Assembly (NCBI RefSeq): GCF_001956295.1
Contig: NZ_MRTD01000024.1
Span: forward strand, 1-64,000
Origin: Paenibacillus sp. FSL A5-0031
GTDB taxonomy: Bacteria; Bacillota; Bacilli; Paenibacillales; Paenibacillaceae
DNA: 64,000 nucleotides
Direction of reading: 5' to 3'
Every line of letters starts with the position of its first letter. Within the stretch, counting starts at the first letter, position 1. This document shows, piece after piece, positions 7,812-17,198 of the stretch. Position numbers and translations under genes: made by a program. The notes under the pieces were generated by a model. The model did no database searches. It was not told where the DNA came from and was given only the letters and a program-made list of their open reading frames with translations.

Positions 7812-9395
7812 TTGGGCAAAAATGGTTTGGATGTCAATAGGCCGGTACATACCCTATATTTTGAGTTGCACGATTTACAACACGTTGTCATCTCCCCAAC
7901 AAATGGAATTTCGCCGCTGCCACTGACCTCCAATACCCTATTGGTCATGGAGGAAGGTGAAGGCACGCTAAGGTGGGACGATGAGGATTACACACTAAAG
8001 GCCGGAAACTGCTGGATTCTTAATCATGGATCGATTATCGACATGAGCCTATTGCACGGGCAAGGCGGCTCGTTTTGGCTGCTCAACTTTTCCATCCTAG
8101 GCAACACAGCCAGACACGTCGCGACCTATTTGCAAGCCGGCGAATGCCGCATTTCCTCGACTAAAGCTCCGCTGCGCATCGTCAGGGAAATTAGCAAATA
8201 CCAGAATGATAAATCTGCTGCACGGCAAATGGACAATCACGCGAGATTCCAAAAGCTGATGCGAATCATGATAGAGAGTACGGAAGCTCAGCCTGCTGCC
8301 GAAACAACACGCCAATCCGTGCTAGCTATTATTGAACAGCTCAATGAGCATTTTACTGAAGAGATATCTGTAGAGGAGCTTGCTGCGCAAGCCCAAATTA
8401 GTAAGCGGAGATTCACCCACTGGTTTAAGCAAATTACTGGCAAGCATGTTTTAGAGTACATTACAATTTTGCGAATGGAATCAGCAAAACAGCTCTTATT
8501 AAAAGGCGAGCGCCTGCAAGAGATCTCCGTGAAGGTCGGCTATCGCGATGAATTTTATTTCAACCGCCGCTTTAAGCAGACGGAGGGAATAACGCCAGGA
8601 CAATTTGTCCGCAATTATGAGAACAAACCCGCCCATATTTGTGCACTAACCTGCCTCGGGCATTTACTCGCACTCGGTATCCGGCCCATCGCAGCCGCCA
8701 AAAATTTAACCAACAGACCCTACTTGAGAAACCTTAGTCTGGATATTCACCGGGTGAACAATATCCCTTACCAACTGGAAGAGATCGCCGAGCTGCATCC
8801 GGATTATATACTGGTATCGAATGAACAAGAATGTGAAGAGCTGTCAACCGTCGCCTCTACGATGATCTTCTCCCAAAACGACCATAAACCGATGACTTTA
8901 CTGGCGATGCTCGGCGAGGCTTTTAACAAACAGAGGATAGCGCAGCAGCTTATTTTGCAATATGAACACAAAGCTGAGCGTCATAGAAACGAACTACGGG
9001 GATTCATATCCAAGGAAGAAACGGTTTCTGTTATCGAAATACGTACCTATTCCATTTATGTTTTTGGCAACTTCTGGTGCCGTGGAGCTTATAATTTATA
9101 CGATGGGCTTGGCATGACGGCACCTCCCATTATCGCGCAAGAGATGCTGAACCGTGAGGCTTATCGCCTAATTACAGAGGAGCAGCTCTCGCTATACGCT
9201 GGCGACCGATTGTTTGTAAGCGTTCTTGATCCGGTTCGATTCCGATCGCTGGAGAAGACTTTCATCTGGAAGCAGTTAAAGGCTGTCCAACATAATCGTA
9301 TCTATTTCATAGATCCTGAGCATTTCGCTGTCAGCGACCCCATCTCCATGCACAGCCAAATGGACGTACAGATGAAGCTGTTGCTTGCGCGCTAG
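7812..9395 (+). CDS. Btr-like AraC-family regulator with C-terminal siderophore-binding domain
   Basis: A 527-residue activator with three parts: an N-terminal AraC-binding/cupin-like region (about 1-155), two AraC-type helix-turn-helices (about 170-268, with EISVEELAAQAQISKRRF and LQEISVKVGYRDEFYF), and a C-terminal periplasmic-binding-protein-like domain (about 275-525, with ICALTCLGHLLALGIRPIAA). This architecture is that of B. subtilis Btr, which senses ferri-bacillibactin in the cytoplasm and activates feuABC. The TTG start is supported by GGAGG seven bases upstream. It is divergent from the binding lipoprotein/reductase gene; Fur boxes lie on both sides. No FeuB/FeuC-like permease or ATPase gene is nearby, so the imported siderophore and its transporter are unknown. 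Confidence 0.85.
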   Translation: MGKNGLDVNRPVHTLYFELHDLQHVVISPTNGISPLPLTSNTLLVMEEGEGTLRWDDEDYTLKAGNCWILNHGSIIDMSLLHGQGGSFWLLNFSILGNTARHVATYLQAGECRISSTKAPLRIVREISKYQNDKSAARQMDNHARFQKLMRIMIESTEAQPAAETTRQSVLAIIEQLNEHFTEEISVEELAAQAQISKRRFTHWFKQITGKHVLEYITILRMESAKQLLLKGERLQEISVKVGYRDEFYFNRRFKQTEGITPGQFVRNYENKPAHICALTCLGHLLALGIRPIAAAKNLTNRPYLRNLSLDIHRVNNIPYQLEEIAELHPDYILVSNEQECEELSTVASTMIFSQNDHKPMTLLAMLGEAFNKQRIAQQLILQYEHKAERHRNELRGFISKEETVSVIEIRTYSIYVFGNFWCRGAYNLYDGLGMTAPPIIAQEMLNREAYRLITEEQLSLYAGDRLFVSVLDPVRFRSLEKTFIWKQLKAVQHNRIYFIDPEHFAVSDPISMHSQMDVQMKLLLAR

Positions 9396-9462
9396 TTTGA
9401 GTGCAGGCTGGCTAAAGAGTCTCTCTACTCTAAGGAATAAAACCAAAATCTTACGAGAAAAA

Positions 9463-9481
9463 GCCAGCTATAATAGCTGGC
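9463..9481 (-). terminator. Terminator of the beta-lactamase-family gene
   Basis: GCCAGCTA-TAA-TAGCTGGC stem; on the minus strand it is followed by TTTTTCTCG. It lies 40 bp past the stop of the serine hydrolase gene. Confidence 0.85.
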
Positions 9482-9520
9482 CAAATCTGTATATGGGTCT
9501 AATTTATACTTATCAACTCT

Positions 9521-11572
9521 CTATTTCACTAGCGTAATACCGAAAGCGGATCCGGCATTTCCAGCAAATACGATATATCCATTCGCAGGCAGTACGGCTT
9601 CATTTTTACCGCTAATAACCGTATTATTCACCAGTACTCCCGCTTCATCATATACCATAAAACCACCTTTAGCTGGCATCTCGACTACCATTTTCTTGCC
9701 AGCAGCTGTTTCGGGAACGCTGAACCATCTAGCATAACCGTCAGCTTGAATTGTAGTTATCGACGATTTCCCTTTATACAGCGGCTTCACTCCATCCTCG
9801 CTCATATACACGGTTGCAGCCGCATTAAGGTACTCTACGCCCTCTTTAGCATAAAAAAGAATACTCAGTGTATCTCGGCCTGCCGTTCCAGGAATCTGAT
9901 GCTGGCTCTCAGCCGTATTGGCACCTGTTATTTTTAAATCATTGAAATAGCCTTCGCTTGTCTTTATTGTTGGCCTAATCATGTTCATATTGGCGATGGA
10001 ACTGAATTTCTCGTTGACTGGATAGTAAGATTTGCCTTCTCTTTTTGCCCACGCATCCGCCGTTTCTTTATTCAGCACTGCACCTTCCAATTTCTCTGCT
10101 TTGTATTCAGAATATGCAAGCTGGCCTAATTCAGGTACTGAAACATACTGGCTCATCCACAAATAAGTCCGTCCGTTGCTTTCTTTTACAAAACTAACCT
10201 TCGTGCTTCCATCTTCATCGACAAAAGTTCCATCCTTGGTGTATATAAATTTTTGATCTGGAGCAACCATTCCTGACAACGACAGTTCCCCGTCTTTTAT
10301 AGCTACATTCCACTGATCGCCTTGAGTACTGTAATAACCTGCGTACTTCGCAAAATCATTTGGCATGTCAGCCTTAACCGGCTTGCCAAATGATTTATCT
10401 GGCTTGATCTCTTTAATTGCGCCCTTCTCTTTCATCGCCTGAAGGAGCAATTCACTCGCTAGCAGCTGATTTATTGAGGAGCTACCGCCTGAGGTAATGA
10501 CTGCTGCAGCCATGTTCTGCTCGGGAAGCACGATGAAGGAGGAATGATACATCTGTGTGTCTCCTCCTTTGACGAGGGCTTTTATACCATAATCATTAAA
10601 AGGATATAAGCGTACGCTATCCCAACCAAGTCCGTAGTCCATCGAGTTATCCGCTTCTTTGGGCCATAATCCCTTCCTATACTCTTCTTGCTCCATGGCC
10701 TGTGCTGATTTGATGGAGAGTACGTCCGCTCTCTTCCCAGTAAAGATTTGCGAGAATCGAACCAAATCCTCCGCAGTAGAGTAGACTCCGCCTGTACCAA
10801 TCGCATTGGTCGTCTCCGTTGGAAGCTGGCCCTCATAGGCAGGAGAGTAAAGGCCGGCGAATTTGCTCGTCTCTACCATGTCTTGTGGCGTCATGGTATG
10901 GTTCATACCCAAAGGCACAGCAATATTGTCATGAATAAATGCGGTAAATGTCTTTTTACTGACTCTTTCTACAAGAATTTCTGCGAGCGTGAATCCATCA
11001 TTACAATATACTGAAAAAGCTCCCGGTTCTGCCTTTAATTTCTGTGTAGACAAGTTCTTTAGCAGCGAATCGTGTACGTATGTATCTGGATCATTAAATA
11101 AAAATGCACTGTTTAAACTGGAACCCTGCAAACCAGATGAATGATTCAACAACATGCGCGGAGTAATCTTTTTATAACGTTCATCTTCCATCTTAAAATC
11201 CGTAATATAGTGTACGACGGGGGTATCGAGATTGATTTTACCTTCATCCACTAATTTCATGACTGCTGACGCGGTAAACATTTTGCTCGTAGAGCCAATA
11301 CCATAGATGGTTTCCTTCGTTAAAGGGATTTTTCCTTCTATGTCGTTAACTCCTGATTGTCCCGATACTTTGATCACTCCATTATCGATCAAGGCATACT
11401 GCACGCTAGGTATTCCATATTGTTCAGTTAGAAGTGCCGCTTTCTCAGAAGCAATCTTCTCTAGCGTCTTAGAAGAAACCAAAGCTACGGTGCTGGAAGC
11501 CATTGCGTTTGTAGGAATAAGCGGGGTCAGAACTAAGGCCGCTGCAAGCGTCCATATAAATCTCTTTTTCAT
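9521..11572 (-). CDS. Secreted serine hydrolase of the beta-lactamase/class C fold
   Basis: A ~683-residue exported protein. The signal peptide begins [13 protein letters not shown] and ends near AMASS. The catalytic domain (about 35-390) carries GSTSKMFTA, the SxxK nucleophile motif, and VYCNDGF, the YxN motif, so it is an AmpC/esterase/D-aminopeptidase-type fold; the KTG-like element is not obvious. The rest is a long C-terminal extension of beta-rich character. Such proteins in soil bacilli are mostly of unknown substrate (esterase or peptidase), and beta-lactam resistance should not be assumed. The start is chosen at the signal peptide, with GGGATG upstream; an extra 31 residues upstream would mask the export signal. 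Confidence 0.78.
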   Translation of the reverse strand: MKKRFIWTLAAALVLTPLIPTNAMASSTVALVSSKTLEKIASEKAALLTEQYGIPSVQYALIDNGVIKVSGQSGVNDIEGKIPLTKETIYGIGSTSKMFTASAVMKLVDEGKINLDTPVVHYITDFKMEDERYKKITPRMLLNHSSGLQGSSLNSAFLFNDPDTYVHDSLLKNLSTQKLKAEPGAFSVYCNDGFTLAEILVERVSKKTFTAFIHDNIAVPLGMNHTMTPQDMVETSKFAGLYSPAYEGQLPTETTNAIGTGGVYSTAEDLVRFSQIFTGKRADVLSIKSAQAMEQEEYRKGLWPKEADNSMDYGLGWDSVRLYPFNDYGIKALVKGGDTQMYHSSFIVLPEQNMAAAVITSGGSSSINQLLASELLLQAMKEKGAIKEIKPDKSFGKPVKADMPNDFAKYAGYYSTQGDQWNVAIKDGELSLSGMVAPDQKFIYTKDGTFVDEDGSTKVSFVKESNGRTYLWMSQYVSVPELGQLAYSEYKAEKLEGAVLNKETADAWAKREGKSYYPVNEKFSSIANMNMIRPTIKTSEGYFNDLKITGANTAESQHQIPGTAGRDTLSILFYAKEGVEYLNAAATVYMSEDGVKPLYKGKSSITTIQADGYARWFSVPETAAGKKMVVEMPAKGGFMVYDEAGVLVNNTVISGKNEAVLPANGYIVFAGNAGSAFGITLVK

Positions 11573-11784
11573 ATCATCCACATCCCTTTGTCTCTCATTT
11601 TGCACGATTACAAATTTTTCATGATTCAATCCTAGCCTGTACTGTGTCTCCTTTCTTACCGTCATTCTAGCATTCCAGTCTTACACGCTATTAAACTTAA
11701 CCTTAATTCCATCTACGATATTTTGAAGACAGTTAAGTTTCTGTTAAGACTCTCCATAATTGAGCAGTATTTTGAAAATAAAAA
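11573..11784. other. Intergenic region and likely promoter of the serine hydrolase gene
   Basis: AT-rich spacer upstream of the minus-strand hydrolase. TTAAGTTTCTGTTAAGA gives two TTAAG-type repeats 11 bases apart. No gene is supported. Confidence 0.4.
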
Positions 11785-11803
11785 AACCGCGTTAATCGCG
11801 GTT
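11785..11803 (-). terminator. Terminator downstream of tatD and its trailing ORF
   Basis: AACCGCG-TTAAT-CGCGGTT stem, followed on the minus strand by TTTTATTTTC. It indicates that transcripts through tatD and the short ORF behind it end here. Confidence 0.85.
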
Positions 11804-11893
11804 GGGATAAAACTATGTTTTATATGTCATTTCTATTAGCAAAGCTTATTTGGATCCTTATATACTTCATCATCCGTATTTAGAGATTCAATC

Positions 11894-12103
11894 TTATTTT
11901 AAGATTTGTACATGAAAAAGAATGACTCCATTCACGTCTCTGCTCATGTTTTTTAATCTCTTAAATTCACTTTCACTAACCGTCATATCAAAATAAATCA
12001 TATTGTCCTTATCCATATACCAGGCCGTTGATTTTCTTTTATGATAGACAGTGAGAAAAAGTTCAATATTAAAGTTGGTCTGGCGCCTCTTATCTCTTAA
12101 CTT
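11894..12103 (-). pseudogene. 5'-truncated or unstarted small ORF directly behind tatD, in the same frame
   Basis: Immediately after the tatD TAA the same frame stays open for 69 codons and ends at TAA before the terminator. The stretch includes NFNIELFLTVYHKRK, TAWYMDKDNMIYFDM and a C-terminal NGVILFHVQILK, which looks protein-like rather than random. There is no good start: the first in-frame ATG is at 12016 (40 residues) and has no ribosome binding site. It could be the tail of a gene that lost its 5' end when joined to tatD, or a stop-codon readthrough extension. I do not recognise the family. Confidence 0.45.
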
Positions 12104-12889
12104 TTATAAACCAAAAAATTCCTCAGAAGTTTTTCTCGTAGCCTTAGCTACCTCTTCCACTGGTTTTCCTATACACCGTGATACAGTTTGCAAAATGTGT
12201 GGTAAGAAAGCCGGCTCATTCCGTCCATCCTGCGGCTTCCCTTTCAAATCCCGTGGCGTTAAAAATGGCCCATCCGTCTCAATCATAAGCCGGTCTAGCG
12301 GAATCATTCGTACAAGCTCTTTCAGGTGTTTGCCTCTTCGCTCATCACAAATCCAGCCTGTGATTCCAATATGGAATCCCATTTCGAGATAAGCCTTAAG
12401 TTCTGGCAAAGTCCCCGTAAAACAATGGACGACCGCTTTCTGAACCGATTGTTCCTTAAGAGTGGCTATAAAATCCGAGAAAGCTTCCCGCTCATGCAAA
12501 AACAGCGGCATATCCTGCTCAAGCGCTAAATCAATTTGCTCGGCAAACCATTTGCGTTGCACATCCCGCGGAGAGAAATCTCGGTTATAATCTAGTCCGC
12601 ATTCTCCGATAGCAACCACCTGCGGCTGTGCCGCCAGTTGTTTGAGCTGCTTCATTGTCGCATCTGTGCAGCTCTTCGCATCGTGAGGATGAACACCCGC
12701 AGTAGAGTACAGCTTTCCGGGTAAACGACCTGCATAGCGAGCAGCTTCCACGCTGTTCCTCAAGCTTGTTCCCGTGATAACAAGTGGAGTAACCCCATTC
12801 GCTGCCGCCCTTTCAACCACCTGTTCACGATCTTGATTATACGATCGATGCATCAAGTTGACGCCAATATCTATAATTTTATTCTCCAT
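12104..12889 (-). CDS. tatD: TatD-family metal-dependent DNase
   Basis: A 261-residue TIM-barrel hydrolase of the TatD family (Mg-dependent 3'-5' exonuclease/DNA fragmentation and repair in known members). It starts with IIDIGVNLMH, the form seen in E. coli TatD itself, which lacks the HxH of YcfH/YjjV relatives. Other conserved elements are TGTSLRNS, STAGVHPHDA, AIGECGLDYNRDFS with metal-binding Glu and Asp, PLFLHERE, VVHCFTG and ETDGPFLTPRD. GGAG lies 10 bases before the ATG. It is a single gene followed only by a truncated ORF and a terminator. Confidence 0.9.
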   Translation of the reverse strand: MENKIIDIGVNLMHRSYNQDREQVVERAAANGVTPLVITGTSLRNSVEAARYAGRLPGKLYSTAGVHPHDAKSCTDATMKQLKQLAAQPQVVAIGECGLDYNRDFSPRDVQRKWFAEQIDLALEQDMPLFLHEREAFSDFIATLKEQSVQKAVVHCFTGTLPELKAYLEMGFHIGITGWICDERRGKHLKELVRMIPLDRLMIETDGPFLTPRDLKGKPQDGRNEPAFLPHILQTVSRCIGKPVEEVAKATRKTSEEFFGL

Positions 12890-13202
12890 CGTTTATTTGC
12901 TCCGTTCGATTTCATTTCTTGTTGCTTCTAATGTACACACATACTCTTTACGTCCAAAATCTTCTAATTGCATTATAAGCATTTCAAATCAATGGAGGGT
13001 AGGGAATGTTTGATTAAAAGCATTTTTTACAATGAAATGATATCGATTTAATGGGTACTTTCATTTTTCCCCTTAGCTATATTCCTCTGCATCCAACACA
13101 TGCATTTCACTTTGAAGCCACAGAAAAAGCTAATATAAGCGTGGAATCATCTCCTACAAGAACTGTTGCTCCACTACCCAATAATCACAATAAATTAAAA
13201 TA
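12890..13202. other. Intergenic spacer between tatD and the GntR-ABC operon
   Basis: About 310 bp, AT-rich. A 51-codon frame from 13051 has no ribosome binding site and is not accepted as a gene. The tatD promoter must lie at its left end. Confidence 0.4.
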
Positions 13203-13231
13203 TTGACGCAAAAGATAATAGTGTATATATT
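13203..13231 (+). promoter_or_regulatory. Sigma-A promoter of the GntR-ABC operon
   Basis: TTGACG (13203-13208), a 17-bp spacer and TATATT (13226-13231), 48 bp before the GntR start. Confidence 0.75.
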
Positions 13232-13241
13232 ATATATATAC
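13223..13241. promoter_or_regulatory. Putative GntR operator overlapping the -10 element
   Basis: GTATATATTATATATATAC is an imperfect inverted repeat that covers the -10 box. YtrA-subfamily regulators typically repress their own operon from such sites; binding here is inferred. Confidence 0.5.
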
Positions 13242-13278
13242 GGTAGATACTCTATCAGCGAGAACGAGGTAATGAAAC

Positions 13279-13662
13279 ATGAAAATTATTATATCCAACG
13301 CATCAAGCGATCCGATTTACATCCAAATAATGAACCAGATTAGGCAGAGCATCTTGAGCAATGAAATACGTGCAGGTGAACTCCTTCCCTCCATTAGGCA
13401 GCTTGCCAAGGATTTGCAAGTTAGTGTAATTACAACTAAGCGTGTTTATGAAGAATTAGAGAAAGAGAAGTTAATCGACTCAGTTGTAGGTAAGGGCTGT
13501 TTCGTATCGGGAGCAAATAAAGAATTTATTCGGGAGCAGCGTATGAAACTATTAGAAGAGAAAATGATAGAAATCATTCGAGAAAGCAAGGAACTAAACA
13601 TGAGTCAACAAGATCTAATCAATCATTTCACTCTCTTTTTCGAGGAGGATCAGACCCCATGA
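13279..13662 (+). CDS. GntR-family regulator, YtrA/PmtR subfamily
   Basis: A 127-residue repressor, the short YtrA-type length. A winged helix occupies about residues 5-75 (DPIYIQIMNQIRQSILSNEI, LPSIRQLAKDLQVSVITTKR, GKGCFVSG), followed by a short dimerisation tail and no effector domain. GAGG precedes the ATG. The stop overlaps the ABC ATPase start by ATGA, so the operon is translationally coupled. Family members control ABC exporters that answer cell-envelope-active peptides. An operator overlaps its promoter. Confidence 0.9.
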   Translation: MKIIISNASSDPIYIQIMNQIRQSILSNEIRAGELLPSIRQLAKDLQVSVITTKRVYEELEKEKLIDSVVGKGCFVSGANKEFIREQRMKLLEEKMIEIIRESKELNMSQQDLINHFTLFFEEDQTP

Positions 13663-14525
13663 ATGCAATAGAATTACGTAATCTTACGAAAGCATACAAT
13701 CATTTTACAGTCGATAATGTATCTTTGGATGTAAAAAAGGGCTACATAACCGGACTGATTGGTCCGAATGGTGTTGGTAAAAGCACTTTGATCAAAATGA
13801 TGCTCGGCATGATCCGTCCAGACTCCGGTAGTGTAAAAATATTAGGCCGCGCTATGCCTGAACATGAAGTTGATATTAAGCAGCGCATCGGCATCGTGTC
13901 GGATGACTGCTTCTATTATGAACATCTTACGATTCGTGATATGAAGGAGATGATCGCGCCTTTCTACAAAAAGTGGAGCAATACTAAGTTTAACGGCTTA
14001 CTTGAACAATTCGAGTTGTCTCCTAAGAAGAAGATTGATGAGTTATCAAAGGGGATGAAAATCAAGTTTTCCCTTGCAGTTGCCTTATCGCATGAGGCAG
14101 AACTCTTAATTATGGATGAGCCAACCTCTGGACTTGATCCTGTGTTTAGAAGAGAATTGCTTGATCTACTTGGGGATATGATGCAGGACGAGAGAAATAC
14201 CATTATATTTTCGACCCATATTACAACAGATTTAGATCGCATTGCTGACTACATTACTTTCATCAATCGTGGAAAGCTCGTATTTAATGAATCAAAAGAT
14301 GAAGTATTTGAGAGGTATGCAATCGTCAAAGGTGACTTGCAACTGCTTGATTCGGATATACGAAGCAATTTTATCGGGATTCGTGAGACTGATGTTGGGT
14401 TTGAGGGCTTAGTAAACAATAGGCAAGATGCCTTACAGTTGTTTGGCAATTATGTTGTTTTCGATAAACCATCCTTAGAAGACATCATCTATTACACCGC
14501 TAAGGGAGGACGAATTCATGCTTAA
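13659..14525 (+). CDS. ABC transporter ATP-binding protein (YtrB/PmtA-like)
   Basis: A 288-residue ABC ATPase. Walker A GPNGVGKST is at 35-43, signature LSKGMK near 130, Walker B LLIMDEPTSGLDP near 150 and switch STH near 185. The C-terminal 80 residues resemble the accessory tail of drug/peptide exporter ATPases. The start overlaps the GntR stop and the end overlaps the permease start by 8 bp. It likely powers export of, or resistance to, a membrane-active peptide, as YtrB and PmtA do; the substrate is unknown. Confidence 0.88.
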   Translation: MNAIELRNLTKAYNHFTVDNVSLDVKKGYITGLIGPNGVGKSTLIKMMLGMIRPDSGSVKILGRAMPEHEVDIKQRIGIVSDDCFYYEHLTIRDMKEMIAPFYKKWSNTKFNGLLEQFELSPKKKIDELSKGMKIKFSLAVALSHEAELLIMDEPTSGLDPVFRRELLDLLGDMMQDERNTIIFSTHITTDLDRIADYITFINRGKLVFNESKDEVFERYAIVKGDLQLLDSDIRSNFIGIRETDVGFEGLVNNRQDALQLFGNYVVFDKPSLEDIIYYTAKGGRIHA

Positions 14526-15144
14526 CTTGCTTCGTAAAGACTTCATCGCTTTAAAAAGCTCACTAGGGCTTATTATACTTTTTCTCGCTGTATACAGTAT
14601 TGCATTTATACCAAAACATGAATCATCTATTCACCTTGTGGCTATCTATACAGCTTGTGCATCACTTAGTCTAGGTATGATGATCGATATCAAAAAAAAT
14701 CACCATAATTTTCTGGTCACGCTGCCGATTAGCCGTAAACATATTGTAAAAGCGAAATACATAACAGCCATCATTTACACACTTTTTGGAGTCCTTGCTT
14801 CTTATGGGATACATTCTCTCGTTAAAATAGCATTCCCTCAGCTAAACAAGCCGGATTATTCGGTCATAGACATGCTAGTTCCATTAGGAATAGTGCTTGT
14901 TCTAACTTCCATCTATATGCCACTTTTTTACACACTTAGTAAAAAAGGAACCGGTATTATAAATTTCGTATTTATGATTATCCTAATTGCTCTGGCGCAG
15001 CCTACAGCTATGTTTATGAATTCGATAAACAACCAAGGCTTTAGTAATGACCAAACGCTATTTCTTATCCCAATTGCTGTCTTACTGTTATTCATTGCTT
15101 CCTATTACTTAACTGTACATCTGTTTACTAGAAAGGACTTATAG
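14518..15144 (+). CDS. ABC-2-type permease of the GntR-linked exporter
   Basis: A 208-residue membrane protein with about six hydrophobic segments (for example LGLIILFLAVYSIAFI, AIIYTLFGVLASYGI, VLLLFIASYYLTVHLF) and the NFLVTLPISRKHIVKAKY loop typical of ABC-2 exporter subunits. It overlaps the ATPase gene and has GGGAGG before its ATG. Only one permease gene is present, so it probably dimerises. It is AT-rich like the rest of the operon. Confidence 0.82.
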   Translation: MLNLLRKDFIALKSSLGLIILFLAVYSIAFIPKHESSIHLVAIYTACASLSLGMMIDIKKNHHNFLVTLPISRKHIVKAKYITAIIYTLFGVLASYGIHSLVKIAFPQLNKPDYSVIDMLVPLGIVLVLTSIYMPLFYTLSKKGTGIINFVFMIILIALAQPTAMFMNSINNQGFSNDQTLFLIPIAVLLLFIASYYLTVHLFTRKDL

Positions 15145-15196
15145 GAGGCCGCACAAGTATATAACAAGTGATGAAATAATAAGGAGAACTGGTCAA

Positions 15197-15499
15197 ATGA
15201 AAGTTACACCAAGCAAAGGTCGATCTAATCTAAAAAGAAGTTGGATGTTTCCGTTGGGGCTATTTCTTGTTTTACAATTATTCTTTATCATCTGTGATCT
15301 TTTTTCATGGGCGCCAAACTTGCAAGATGGGGCATTATTTAACCGGATCTATAACTCCATATCTCATTCGAAGCTGTTTACGGAATGGTTCGTCCCTTAT
15401 AAAACCACACAATTCAACATATTCACAGCCATCTTTTCTATTACATTACTTCCCGTTGCATTAATAAATGCAGTAAAAAGCAACGATTCCAGAAAATGA
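15197..15499 (+). CDS. Small membrane protein, YfzA-like
   Basis: A 100-residue protein with two hydrophobic segments (about 16-34 and 72-90) separated by WAPNLQDGALFNRIYNSI, resembling the uncharacterised YfzA family of bacilli. AAGGAG lies 10 bases upstream of the ATG. It starts 52 bp after the ABC permease and is probably the last gene of the exporter operon. Function unknown. Confidence 0.6.
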   Translation: MKVTPSKGRSNLKRSWMFPLGLFLVLQLFFIICDLFSWAPNLQDGALFNRIYNSISHSKLFTEWFVPYKTTQFNIFTAIFSITLLPVALINAVKSNDSRK

Positions 15500-15545
15500 A
15501 TGGTTTAGTACTTATATTGTCTGCCGTTCCTCTAAACACAAAACC

Positions 15546-15570
15546 AGCTCATGCAAATTTCGCATGAGCT
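15546..15570. terminator. Hairpin between the convergent exporter operon and rlmD
   Basis: AGCTCATGC-AAATTTC-GCATGAGCT perfect 9-bp stem. On the minus strand it is followed by GGTTTTGTGTTT, so it fits rlmD best; on the plus strand the tail is weak. Confidence 0.7.
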
Positions 15571-15615
15571 AGTTCAATATCTATTGTTTAGTAAATATGG
15601 ATCAGACTTTTCCGA

Positions 15616-17118
15616 TCAATTGTTTATACGATGTAGTAAAACTACAGCTTCCACATGAACCGTCCAAGGAAACATATCCACCGGCACAACCTCAGTCGTC
15701 CTATACCCGCCGTCCTCCAGCACACGCAAATCCCTTGCCAGCGTAGAAGGGTTGCAGCTCACATACACCACTCGCTCCGGCTTCATCGCCAGAATCGTTT
15801 CAAGCAGTGCAGGGTCGCAGCCTTTGCGCGGTGGATCAACGACGATGACATCGGCCGTTATGCCTTCCTTGCGCCAGCGAGGAATAACAACCTCCGCAGG
15901 GCCCGCCTCGAACGAGGCATTCGTAATGCCGTTAAGCGCTGCATTCCGCGCCGCATCCTCGATTGCCTCGGGTACGATTTCAACGCCATAAACGCGTCCA
16001 GCCTGCCTTGCAAGGAACAGCGATATCGTACCGATGCCGCAATAAGCGTCAATCACAGTTTCCGAGCCTGTTAAGCCGGCATACTCGACCGCTTTACGAT
16101 ATAACTCCACCGTTTGCATCGGATTGACTTGATAGAACGATCTCGCCGATATTGCGAAGCGAATGCCGTCGAGCTCATCATAGATAACCTCGCTGCCCCA
16201 GAGGACACGAGTCTCATCACCGAATATAACGTTCGTATTTCGCTCGTTCACATTTTGAACGATGCTCTTCACGCCCGGGAGCTCCTCGCGGATGCGCCTA
16301 ACCCATTCATCTGACAAAGGCAGCTTCCTACTGTTCGTGACCAAAACGACCATGATCTCGCCGGTGACAACGCCAGTCCGTGCCATTACATGGCGCAGTA
16401 CGCCGCGGCCAGTCTCCTCATCATAAGGTGTGGCGCCAAGCTCACGTCCAATTCGTTTTACGACACGAATAACCTCATCATTATGCTCATGTTCAATCAG
16501 ACAATCGTCCATATCGATAATCCGATGGCTGCCGCGGGCGTAGAAGCCTGCAATTAATTGACCATCTTTAGAACTGGTGCCGATCGGTACGGATGCTTTA
16601 TTGCGATAACGCCAAGGCTCGTCCATTCCAACAGTAGGGTGAACAACAATCCCAGCAGACGCATTCGCTCCATCCGACAGATTGCCTTCACCATCCACAT
16701 TCAGTTTGCCGATTCGCATCAAGTTATCCACAACATGCTGGCGTTTCCACTCCAGCTGCGCCGGATAATCGAAATGCTGCAGCTGGCAGCCGCCGCATTC
16801 CTTATAAATATCACAAGGCGGTTCTATTCGCGATGGGCTCTTAAGCATCAGCTCTTCAAGCTTCGCATAACCATACTGCTTCTTTACCTTCATCACCTTC
16901 GCGCGCACACGCTCACCAGGAAGTGCTCCCTGTATAAAAAGGGTAAAGCCGTCAGCGCGGCCTACCCCTTCTCCATCATGTGTCAGGCCGATAATATCGA
17001 CGGTGACTTCTTCATTTTTTTGAAAAGGCGCATCTGCTGGAATCGCCGCTGCTCGAGTACCCGTACCCGCAGCACCCCGCGATCTGCCTTTGCCGCCCCT
17101 GCTTCTACCTTTGTTCAT
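15616..17118 (-). CDS. 23S rRNA (uracil-C5)-methyltransferase, RlmCD/RlmD type
   Basis: A 500-residue SAM-dependent RNA methyltransferase of the TrmA/RumA superfamily; in bacilli RlmCD makes m5U in 23S rRNA. An N-terminal basic leader ([13 protein letters not shown]) is followed by a TRAM domain (about 35-95, [14 protein letters not shown]), a [4Fe-4S] cysteine cluster ([14 protein letters not shown]), the Rossmann core ([16 protein letters not shown]) and the catalytic region [10 protein letters not shown]...[13 protein letters not shown], whose Cys is the nucleophile. The ATG at 17118 is preferred because GGAGAG lies just upstream. It is the last gene of a yerC-cbiX-dagK-rlmD run. Confidence 0.9.
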   Translation of the reverse strand: MNKGRSRGGKGRSRGAAGTGTRAAAIPADAPFQKNEEVTVDIIGLTHDGEGVGRADGFTLFIQGALPGERVRAKVMKVKKQYGYAKLEELMLKSPSRIEPPCDIYKECGGCQLQHFDYPAQLEWKRQHVVDNLMRIGKLNVDGEGNLSDGANASAGIVVHPTVGMDEPWRYRNKASVPIGTSSKDGQLIAGFYARGSHRIIDMDDCLIEHEHNDEVIRVVKRIGRELGATPYDEETGRGVLRHVMARTGVVTGEIMVVLVTNSRKLPLSDEWVRRIREELPGVKSIVQNVNERNTNVIFGDETRVLWGSEVIYDELDGIRFAISARSFYQVNPMQTVELYRKAVEYAGLTGSETVIDAYCGIGTISLFLARQAGRVYGVEIVPEAIEDAARNAALNGITNASFEAGPAEVVIPRWRKEGITADVIVVDPPRKGCDPALLETILAMKPERVVYVSCNPSTLARDLRVLEDGGYRTTEVVPVDMFPWTVHVEAVVLLHRINN

Positions 17119-17198
17119 AAACTCTCTCCGCTCTATCTTCAATGCTGTTGCATGCTAGTTCCTATTTATCATTCCCAGATTTCCGAATACATAAGGGC

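Noticed and set aside
9521-11572. Beta-lactam resistance gene
   Set aside because: The SxxK and YxN motifs indicate only the fold; the long C-terminal extension and lack of an obvious KTG element point to an esterase or peptidase-type homologue.
13051-13206. 51-codon plus-strand frame before the GntR operon
   Set aside because: No ribosome binding site and no recognisable protein pattern; it overlaps the -35 element of the GntR promoter.
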